A DNA stretch of 64,000 nt, taken from assembly GCA_022823725.1 (NCBI GenBank), contig JAJEHL010000041.1, forward strand, positions 124,001-188,000, given 5' to 3'. The notes beneath the pieces are model-generated. The model saw only the letters and a program-made list of their open reading frames with translations. It did not search any database and was not told the DNA's origin. Positions 57,171-64,000 of the stretch are shown in pieces; within the stretch, counting starts at the first letter, position 1, and each line of letters starts with the position of its first letter. The stretch is from Candidatus Latescibacterota bacterium. GTDB lineage: Bacteria; Latescibacterota; UBA2968. The position numbers and the translations under genes are program-made.

Positions 57171-60100
57171 ATGAGTGTTGACACCCTTTGTATCGCTCAG
57201 GGCATTGTATTTTTTTTCTTTTGTGTTGCGGCGGCACAGGCACAGATTCCTGTGCCTGAGCAGTTTACGCTATTTGATGGAGAACGGGTGTTTCAAGCGG
57301 ATGGGAGCCGCGGGCCTTTTTCGATTTCCAATCGCGCCATTGAGGCAGCGAGCGAACGGGTTTGGGTGGATGGGGTGTTGCTCATTCGGGATCGAGATTA
57401 TGTGATAGATGCCGATCGTGCGTTGTTGACGCTTTTGCGGGATGTTGCGCGAGGTGTGGAGATTGTGGTGCGTTTTAGACAGCGTCCTCTGGTAACCGCA
57501 CCTGTGGTTCAGCGTCGTCAGTTCCAACCGGGGGAAGGTGGTGGAGATCCGCCGATTGTGCGTATGTTTGCTCCACCTGTTGTGCGCAATAAGGATGAAG
57601 AGCAGAAGTTGACGATTGGTGGTCACAAGAGTATTTCCGTAACTGCGGGGTCCCAACACGCGGTTCATCAGGCTTTGCAGTTGCGTATTTCGGGCGAGGT
57701 CGCCGAGGGAGTCAATTTATTGACCGTACTGTCCGATCGCAATTTGCCAATTGGAGAACAGGGCGGGTCGAAGCGGTTGCAGGAATTGGATCGCGTGTTT
57801 TTTCAGGTTAATGCCGATCAGATATCGGCCACGCTTGGCGATCTCGATGTGGCGTTTGATGGGACTGTGTTTGGGCGCTATCGGCGGCAGTTGCAGGGTG
57901 CGCGCGTGTTGGCCCATCGGCAGAATGGGCAAGTTGCGGCTTTTGGGGCAGTGTCGCGGGGGCGTTGGGAAACGCGGCGGCTGGTGACGGTTGAGGGGTT
58001 TCAGGGACCTTATTCATTGTCGGGTGGTGGCTTGAGGGGGCAGATAGTGCCAGAGTCTGAGCGCGTGTATCTCAACGGGCGGCTGCTCAGACGCGGGGAT
58101 GGGGCAGATTATACGATTGATTACGAGCGCGGGCATGTGGCGTTTACGCCTGAAATACCGATTGGGATAGAGAGCCGCGTTACAGTGGAATATCAGGTGA
58201 TTGATGCCGGTATGAGGAGCCGGCTGATGGGTATAGAGTCCCGCGTGTCCCTCGCTGAGGGGATGTCTGTGGGAACAACGCTGATTCGAGAGTCCGATCG
58301 TTCTGCATTGTCGCCTGGGATAGCTTCAGTGCATCGACAGTTGGGGGTGGTGTACGCGACGTACACGCCGTGGCCAAATGCGCGTATTTCTGGAGAGTTC
58401 GCCTTGAGTGATCGGGATTTGGGACGTGGACGCGGGTTTCGCATGGATGGCGCGTGGAATGCGCGCAATTTTGAAGTCACGGGTCGGTTTCGTCAGGTTG
58501 GGGCCAATTTTGAAGCATTTGAGAGATTGGATAGAGGGCGGGCTGCCGGGCGATGGGGGTGGCAAGCCGATACTGCGCGAACCGCCCAACGCGAGGGCGA
58601 GATGGCTGTGCGTTGGGATTTGGGCAAGGCGTTTTTTGTTACTGGGGAATACGGACAGCATTTGGGTGCTGTGCTAACGGATCGGAAAAGTGTGGGAATT
58701 CACGCGCCTGTAGGGATGTACCGCTACGAGTCACTCGGGCGCGGTAGCGGCGAGATGCGCCGGCACGAGGGGCAAGTTGAAGTGCCGGTGGGGGGTGTTG
58801 TGCCGGGGTTTCGTTTTTCGCTGGAAAATGGGGTGGGTGATGGGGTGGGGAGCAGTTCGCTTTTTTATGCCACACGTCCGCGCGTTTTGCCCCAGGGCGT
58901 TGACAAACAGGAGTTGGTGTGGCACATAGGTGTTGGCGAAGGGCGAAATTGGTCGTGGGTATCGGAGTTGAAATATCGAAAGTTCAGACAGCGAGAAGCG
59001 GTGTGGCAGGATAGTTTGCGCGGGTGGTTGCACACCCACAGGGCGCAGATGACAAATTGGAGGGGTTGGATTTTTTCTGGTTCTTATACACATGGGAACA
59101 TTCATATTGGGCGCGAACGCCAGCAGACGACGACACATCTGGGACGCGTGCGGTTGGGGCATACGCGTCCTGGCTCGTCGCATCAGATAACGTATCGCGT
59201 TTCGAGCACGCGGGTCAGTCAGCCCATTTTTGTCGAGGTGGCATCCGGGCTGGGGGAATATATCTGGGAGGATGCCAATGGCGATGGTTTGCGCGATGTG
59301 GAAGAGTTTGTACCCGATGTCGATGGCAATTATGTGCGGGTTTATGACTACGGACAGTTTGCCCCGGCACGCGATGGCGCGCTGGGCATGCGCGTGGAAA
59401 TTGATTTTCGGCGTTTGATAGGAGATAAGCACATTTTGTCCGCTATTGCGCTGGATGCGTCGTTTCGTGCGGAACGGCAGATTGCGACTGGGGCGAAGCA
59501 GGCAACTCCCTGGGATCTGTTGGGTTTTGATGCGGATGCCGGGATTTTGGGCGCTCGCAGGGATGGGCTGATGCGTCTTTATTTGTTTCGGTATCACAGG
59601 CGAGGATCGCTGCGTTTGACTGCGCGCGTGCGCGATCTGGTTAATCGGGCGTTTTACGGGGGGGCTGCCGAATTTTTTGTGCAGGGTGGCGTGTTGGGGA
59701 AATTGAGACCTGTCAATCGTCTTGAACTGGAGACGGAATTTGATCTGGGGCATAGAGCGCGCGAGGGTGCAGGTGCTTTTGCCTATCGCATTGATGGGGC
59801 GAGTGGTGCGCTGCGTTGCGCGTTCAGGTCTGCACATAAATGGTATTTGCGGTTGGGCATTTTGGGGGGGCGAGATTGGGAAGGTATCCGGGCGTTGCGC
59901 GCGTGGCATATCGGTGTCCAGCCAGAGGTGATTTACGCTTTGCCCGGTCGCGGGCGATTGCGCGGGCGGTTGGATTGGACGCGGGTTTGGGCGACGGATA
60001 CAGCACCCTTATTTTTGGGGTTGGCAAGGGGTAATCGTCAGGGGCAGAACTGGGGGTGGCGATTGGGGATGGATTACCGTTTTGGCAAATATGTATCAGC

Positions 60101-60182
60101 GCGGGTGATGTACGATGGTCGCGTAAGGCCTGCTCGTCAGGCGATACATCTTGGGCGTGTGGAGATGCGGGCGGTGTTTTGA
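57171..60182 (+). CDS. Large outer-membrane beta-barrel protein, family not recognised
   Basis: 1,003 residues from the ATG at 57171, chosen because it gives a good signal peptide (hydrophobic FFFFCVAAAQA). The first part has repeated strands of the form VWVDGVLLIRDRDYVID and VYLNGRLLRRGDGADYTIDYERGHVAF, which recur in surface proteins of FCB-type bacteria. The remainder is a series of alternating beta strands with aromatic girdles, and the chain ends in a phenylalanine (MRAVF), the usual C-terminal outer-membrane insertion signal. No TonB box or plug was recognised. It is flanked by the NHL protein and an Omp85 protein. Confidence 0.6.
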   Translation: MSVDTLCIAQGIVFFFFCVAAAQAQIPVPEQFTLFDGERVFQADGSRGPFSISNRAIEAASERVWVDGVLLIRDRDYVIDADRALLTLLRDVARGVEIVVRFRQRPLVTAPVVQRRQFQPGEGGGDPPIVRMFAPPVVRNKDEEQKLTIGGHKSISVTAGSQHAVHQALQLRISGEVAEGVNLLTVLSDRNLPIGEQGGSKRLQELDRVFFQVNADQISATLGDLDVAFDGTVFGRYRRQLQGARVLAHRQNGQVAAFGAVSRGRWETRRLVTVEGFQGPYSLSGGGLRGQIVPESERVYLNGRLLRRGDGADYTIDYERGHVAFTPEIPIGIESRVTVEYQVIDAGMRSRLMGIESRVSLAEGMSVGTTLIRESDRSALSPGIASVHRQLGVVYATYTPWPNARISGEFALSDRDLGRGRGFRMDGAWNARNFEVTGRFRQVGANFEAFERLDRGRAAGRWGWQADTARTAQREGEMAVRWDLGKAFFVTGEYGQHLGAVLTDRKSVGIHAPVGMYRYESLGRGSGEMRRHEGQVEVPVGGVVPGFRFSLENGVGDGVGSSSLFYATRPRVLPQGVDKQELVWHIGVGEGRNWSWVSELKYRKFRQREAVWQDSLRGWLHTHRAQMTNWRGWIFSGSYTHGNIHIGRERQQTTTHLGRVRLGHTRPGSSHQITYRVSSTRVSQPIFVEVASGLGEYIWEDANGDGLRDVEEFVPDVDGNYVRVYDYGQFAPARDGALGMRVEIDFRRLIGDKHILSAIALDASFRAERQIATGAKQATPWDLLGFDADAGILGARRDGLMRLYLFRYHRRGSLRLTARVRDLVNRAFYGGAAEFFVQGGVLGKLRPVNRLELETEFDLGHRAREGAGAFAYRIDGASGALRCAFRSAHKWYLRLGILGGRDWEGIRALRAWHIGVQPEVIYALPGRGRLRGRLDWTRVWATDTAPLFLGLARGNRQGQNWGWRLGMDYRFGKYVSARVMYDGRVRPARQAIHLGRVEMRAVF

Positions 60183-60196
60183 TCCGCAGGCATGTC

Positions 60197-60246
60197 CCCC
60201 GTATAAGCATGTGCCGTAATGATTCTATACGGCAAACACTACGGGG
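60197..60246. repeat. Nested inverted repeat between the barrel and Omp85 genes
   Basis: CCCCGTA and TACGGGG form an outer stem and TGCCGTA and TACGGCA an inner stem. There is no T run. A further short palindrome AGGGGC-GGT-GCCCCT follows at 60,297-60,311. The nested folding suggests a structured transcript or a REP-like element. Confidence 0.5.
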
Positions 60247-60338
60247 CAGGCTCTGCGGGTGTAAGCAGGGATGGACGCAGATGGAAAATCAAATGTAGGG
60301 GCGGTGCCCCTGCCGCGATTGAGGCTGAGAATAGGTAG

Positions 60339-62000
60339 ATGAATACAGATAAATACATAAAAGTATGGCGATGCTTTCTGCTTGCGCTGTGGATGATCTG
60401 CATTGTGTCCAGTGCGGGGGGAGAGATGCGTGCGATTGTGAAGCGCGTGCAGGTTGAAGGTGCGCGGTCTGTAAGTGTGCGCGATGTGCGGGGGTGGCTG
60501 GTTACGCGGGCGGGCGTTGCAGTGGATTCGGCGTTGTTGCGAAAGGATGTTCACCGCATTTTGAAGGGGTATCAGGCGCGTGGATTCTGGCATGTGGCGG
60601 TGGCTTTTCCCAGGGTTGCAATGCGCGGGGGCGACGCGACGGTGGCTTTTGCGATTGTTGAGGGGGTGCGAACGCGGGTTGCGTCTGTGGATGTAAGCGG
60701 TGATTTGATTTTTGAGCCATCGGAGGCTTTTGGTCTGGCGCGGGGTATGGTGTTGATCGAAAGCGATTTAAACCAGCAGTTAGATCGTTTGTTGCGTTTT
60801 TATGAAGACCGGGGCTATCCGTTTTGTGCACTGCGTCCAGATGTGCAATTTGATAGGGATAGCGCGCGCGTACAGGTGGTGGTGTCGCCCGGTCCTCTGG
60901 TGCATGTCGATGCGGTGCGTTTTGAGGGCAATCAAACGACTCGGGAGGATGTTTTGTTGCGGCATATATCGTTTGTTGTGGGCGAGATGTATGACCAGCG
61001 TCGCGTGGATGCTTTTGTGCGGCAGTTGCAGATTTTGCCGTTTATCGACCGGGTTTATACGCCTGAACTCGTATCTACCGGGGATGAGATGGCTCTTGTG
61101 ATCGAGTTGGAAGAGTCGCGTCACACGCGCATTGAAGGGGTGCTCGGTTTGGGATCTGGACAGGGTTTGACCGGAGAGATCGCGCTCGATGTTCTGAATT
61201 TTTCCGGCGGGGGACGAGAGGGGTACGCCTTGTGGTCTCGGCAGGGGGTGGGGTTGTCGAATTTGCGCGTTTCGTATCGCGAACCCTATATTTTAAGTAG
61301 TCCAATTTCCGGTTGGGGTGCGGTGGAAATGGTTGCGCGCACGGGGTATGTGACGCATAAGTTTGGGGGGGGCGCAGATGTGTCTGTGGGCGAGGGCGCG
61401 CGCTTTTTTGGCGGTGTTGCACACAGGCGCGTTTTACCCGATTCTGCGGGGTTGGGATTTTTTGAAGGCGAGAGGATGTGGTCTCTCGCGTCGGGTGTTC
61501 GGTTTGATCGCCGAAGGCGTGATATGAGTGGCTGGCAGGCGGAGGTCAGGGGAGAGGTCGGCGAGGTTTCCGATGGGATCAGGCGCGTGCAGTGGGAGGT
61601 TGATGGGCAGGTGTTTTTGCCTGTGGGCAGGCAGTCTGTTGTTGCGGGACGGGCGCGCGCTTTTTGGGTGGGACAAAAGGGGGATGTGCCACAGACTGCC
61701 GGAATCTGGCTGGGGGGGGCACAATCGCTGCGCGGCTATCGGGAAGAGATGTTCTGGGGGACAAATGCGGGGTGGGTCAATGTGGAATGGCGGTGGTTGC
61801 TGGGACCGAAAGCGCGGCTTTTTGCATTTGTGGATGCGGGAAGGATTGAGGGGGCAGGGATGCGTTCGTGGCCCGTGTCCTATGGCATTGGTCTTTTGGC
61901 AGATGGACGGATGGGCGCGGTTGGGATAGATTATGGTTTGCCGCGGGGCGAGAGCCTGGGGCAAGGTATGGTGCATGTGCGGATGGTTAGCGCGTTTTAA
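60339..62000 (+). CDS. Omp85/BamA-TamA family outer-membrane assembly protein
   Basis: 553 residues. After a signal segment there are about three POTRA domains (27-105, 106-190, 191-270; pattern V--V-V-G----S---VR at each start). The remaining 280 residues form the Omp85 barrel: SLRGYREEMFWG has the conserved L6-loop RGY motif, VEWRWLLGPKARLFAFVDAG is the next hairpin, and the chain ends in F (VRMVSAF). Three POTRAs and this length resemble TamA more than BamA, which usually has five. It could insert the preceding barrel or export a product with it. Confidence 0.88.
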   Translation: MNTDKYIKVWRCFLLALWMICIVSSAGGEMRAIVKRVQVEGARSVSVRDVRGWLVTRAGVAVDSALLRKDVHRILKGYQARGFWHVAVAFPRVAMRGGDATVAFAIVEGVRTRVASVDVSGDLIFEPSEAFGLARGMVLIESDLNQQLDRLLRFYEDRGYPFCALRPDVQFDRDSARVQVVVSPGPLVHVDAVRFEGNQTTREDVLLRHISFVVGEMYDQRRVDAFVRQLQILPFIDRVYTPELVSTGDEMALVIELEESRHTRIEGVLGLGSGQGLTGEIALDVLNFSGGGREGYALWSRQGVGLSNLRVSYREPYILSSPISGWGAVEMVARTGYVTHKFGGGADVSVGEGARFFGGVAHRRVLPDSAGLGFFEGERMWSLASGVRFDRRRRDMSGWQAEVRGEVGEVSDGIRRVQWEVDGQVFLPVGRQSVVAGRARAFWVGQKGDVPQTAGIWLGGAQSLRGYREEMFWGTNAGWVNVEWRWLLGPKARLFAFVDAGRIEGAGMRSWPVSYGIGLLADGRMGAVGIDYGLPRGESLGQGMVHVRMVSAF

Positions 62001-62081
62001 GTTTGTGTGATACCTGTGCAGGGCGTATATTCTGAGGTGCACAAAATTCGTATGCAATTATTCATTTAAAGGGAGATTTTT

Positions 62082-64000
62082 ATGTTGAACAGGATTCGCA
62101 GTGTGATGGTGGTCGTTCTTGCCGCTGGTCTTATGTGGGGCTGCGGTGGTGAGCGCGGGATGGAGCCTTCCGAGGTAGAGGATCAGGTTGGACGCCCGCT
62201 GAGTAAAATGGCTGTAGCGGGTGGTGGTATATCTCAAGCGACGGTAGTGGCGACTGTGTCGCAAGATGATGCGCCTGTGGCAGGTGCGATGGTTGAGTTT
62301 GCGCGTTCTATTGCCGGGCAGGTGCCCGATTATCAGTGGTCGGGTATGACTGATGATATGGGGCGCGTCACGGTGGAGATATCCGGTCAGGCGAGTGGAT
62401 ATTATCAGGCGCGTGCGTCTTGGGATGGCTCTGTGATGGGGCGCTGGTCGAGTATCCCGATCAATGGAGGCTACAGGACAATGGTTGCGTTGCCCATTGG
62501 TGGGAGGGCGCAGGTGACGGGTACATCTGAGCGCGTTACCATTGGGATTGTCCTACCGGTAACGGGAAGCCTTCATGATTCATTTGGCATACCGATACAG
62601 CAAGGTCTTGATTTAGCACGTCAGGGAATTGGCAATGTGGAACTTAAGTTTGTCATTGAGGACGATCAGAGCACCGTAGAGGGCGCAGTCGCGGCCTATA
62701 ATAAACTGATCCAAGCAGGCGTGCCTGTTATTATCGGCCCTTCTACCTCAAGCCAGACGAGGATGGCTTTTCCGATTGCACAAGAAAATCAGGTGGTGGC
62801 GATTAGTCCGACTTCAGCCGCCACTGGTCTCAGCGCGCTTGGAGATTTTGTTTTTCGTGCTGCCCTGACCACAGATGTTCTTATTCCGAGTGGCATTGAA
62901 GCCACGCACGAAAAACTCGGTTATCAAACCGCCGCTACGCTATATGACGAGCTAGATTTTTTTTCCATCGATTCGGACAAAGTCATAAGAGAAGTGCTCG
63001 CTGCGAAGGGCGTTGAGGTGCTATCTACTGAAACCTTCCAGAGCAATGATACCGACTTTTCTGAACAATTAACCCGAATACAGGCATTGAACCCTGACGT
63101 CATTTTTGTTTCGTCCTTATCACCAGAAAAATCTGAAATTCTAAAGCAAGGACATCAACTCGGTATATCTGCTACCTTTATCGTGCGTACCCTGACTGTT
63201 GAAAATGTCCAAAAAGCAGGTGCAGCCGCTGAGGGTGCGATCACTTTCATAGGATGGGGTGCAGCGTTCGACACACCGGGAAATCACGCCTTCGTGCAGA
63301 ATTACAGGGCTGAATACGGTGGGGAACCGAACAACTATGTTGCGCGTGCCTATACCACACTTCGCATTTTGGCAGAGGCGATTGCAAATGCACAATCCAC
63401 CGAGGCTACCTCAATTCGAGATGCACTCGCCAATATCAGGGATTTTGACACAGTTTTCGGCAACTTCTCCTTTGATGCCAATGGAGACGCGGTTTACGAT
63501 GCAAAGGTTCTGATTGTCAAAGACGGCAATCTCGAAATTTTCGATGCACAACCCGTTTCACAGGCGACTGCGACAATTGGCGAGACGAATGAAAGCGGCT
63601 TAACCGGAAAAGCGGTTTTCACACAGAACGGCGATAATATCAAGTTCGTCATCTCGCTCGCTAATGTGTCTCCAGGCGAACACGCTGTTCATATCCACGA
63701 AACTGGCGATTGCAGTGCTCCAGACGGGAAATCGGCTGGCGGGCATTGGAATCCCACTGGCGTTGCACACGGAAAATGGGGAGAAGGTGAATTTCACCTC
63801 GGCGACATTGGCAATATGACTGTCGATGATCAAGGCATGGGAAAACTTGAACTGACGACAAATCTTTGGGAGATGAACACTGGCTCAGACATAGATGTCG
63901 TTGGAAAAGCGATCATCGTCCATGCAGGTGCTGATGATTTTGTCTCACAACCTTCGGGCAATGCTGGCCCGCGAATTGGTTGCGGCGTGATTAAAATGGA
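62082..64000 (+). CDS. Lipoprotein fusing a type I periplasmic substrate-binding domain to a Cu/Zn superoxide dismutase domain (cut by window edge)
   Basis: The frame is open from the ATG at 62082 (AAAGGGAG upstream) to the right edge: 639 codons, no stop. A lipobox LMWG-C21 ends the signal. Residues 45-145 look like an Ig-like domain (VVATVSQDDAPVAGAMVEF). Residues 150-500 are a LivK-like Peripla_BP_6 domain (VTIGIVLPVTGS, IIGPSTSSQT, ATSIRDALANI). From 506 there is a complete Cu/Zn-SOD domain: H537, H539, H555 and H614 match the Cu ligands, H555, H563, H572 and D575 the Zn ligands; GDC and GCGVI give the disulfide, and GPRIG the active-site arginine. The frame ends just before the SOD C-terminus is due. 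Why a ligand binder would carry SOD is unknown. Confidence 0.85.
   Translation, partial: MLNRIRSVMVVVLAAGLMWGCGGERGMEPSEVEDQVGRPLSKMAVAGGGISQATVVATVSQDDAPVAGAMVEFARSIAGQVPDYQWSGMTDDMGRVTVEISGQASGYYQARASWDGSVMGRWSSIPINGGYRTMVALPIGGRAQVTGTSERVTIGIVLPVTGSLHDSFGIPIQQGLDLARQGIGNVELKFVIEDDQSTVEGAVAAYNKLIQAGVPVIIGPSTSSQTRMAFPIAQENQVVAISPTSAATGLSALGDFVFRAALTTDVLIPSGIEATHEKLGYQTAATLYDELDFFSIDSDKVIREVLAAKGVEVLSTETFQSNDTDFSEQLTRIQALNPDVIFVSSLSPEKSEILKQGHQLGISATFIVRTLTVENVQKAGAAAEGAITFIGWGAAFDTPGNHAFVQNYRAEYGGEPNNYVARAYTTLRILAEAIANAQSTEATSIRDALANIRDFDTVFGNFSFDANGDAVYDAKVLIVKDGNLEIFDAQPVSQATATIGETNESGLTGKAVFTQNGDNIKFVISLANVSPGEHAVHIHETGDCSAPDGKSAGGHWNPTGVAHGKWGEGEFHLGDIGNMTVDDQGMGKLELTTNLWEMNTGSDIDVVGKAIIVHAGADDFVSQPSGNAGPRIGCGVIKM

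Overview
The window looks like chromosomal DNA of an uncultured Gram-negative bacterium. The diderm signs are an Omp85/BamA-type protein, a large outer-membrane beta-barrel, lipoproteins and an RND pump. The metabolic set (LL-diaminopimelate aminotransferase, long plant-like ketol-acid reductoisomerase, TldD/TldE, two sulfatases, ATP sulfurylase, HpcH/HpaI aldolase, isopenicillin-N-epimerase-like aminotransferase) fits an FCB-related or candidate-phylum lineage such as Latescibacterota or Poribacteria. That placement is an inference from gene content and was not tested with trees.

Layout. 1-30,864 is a housekeeping region: mfd (partial), tRNA-Asp, a duplicated CPBP-type membrane protein, an aminotransferase, ilvC, an RND pump, an HpcH/HpaI aldolase, a MORN lipoprotein, an XRE-HTH/nucleotidyl-cyclase fusion, ahcY-metF, a chorismate-lyase-like gene, xthA, tldD-tldE, rsmB, a sulfatase, sat (behind a clear palindrome), tRNA-Lys, a DUF1640 protein, moeA-moaC, an SDR, rng-rplU-rpmA and mdh. 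From 30,865 to about 52,412 lies a defence island bounded by related palindromic repeats in opposite orientation. From 52,490 housekeeping resumes: a membrane protein, a MazG-like protein, dapL, a second sulfatase, then an envelope cluster (NHL-repeat protein, beta-barrel, Omp85). The window ends inside a lipoprotein that fuses a substrate-binding domain to a Cu/Zn superoxide dismutase domain.

The island carries one type I restriction-modification system whose genes are scattered (hsdM 31.1 kb, hsdS 36.9 kb, hsdR 47.0 kb). Inserted among them are an N-terminally deleted Schlafen-AlbA/ATPase paralogue, a DUF433 antitoxin-like gene, an OLD-family nuclease, an unrecognised pair (cysteine-rich helical-repeat protein plus PD-(D/E)XK nuclease), a DarT-DarG DNA ADP-ribosylation toxin-antitoxin pair, and an XRE-ImmA/IrrE protease with a PIN-like partner. 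The intact AlbA/ATPase gene closes the island; it shares a 1,040-bp ungapped direct repeat with the truncated copy.

The strongest candidates for something undescribed are: (1) the HEAT-like/PD-(D/E)XK pair at 38,332-42,404; (2) arrays of a TTGA(C/T)GG-type heptamer spaced exactly 11 bp apart, in front of both the ImmA/IrrE operon and hsdR, which suggest a shared regulator; (3) the substrate-binding/Cu-Zn-SOD fusion lipoprotein; (4) the XRE-cyclase fusion; and (5) the CPBP protein whose second half is a degenerate copy of the first.
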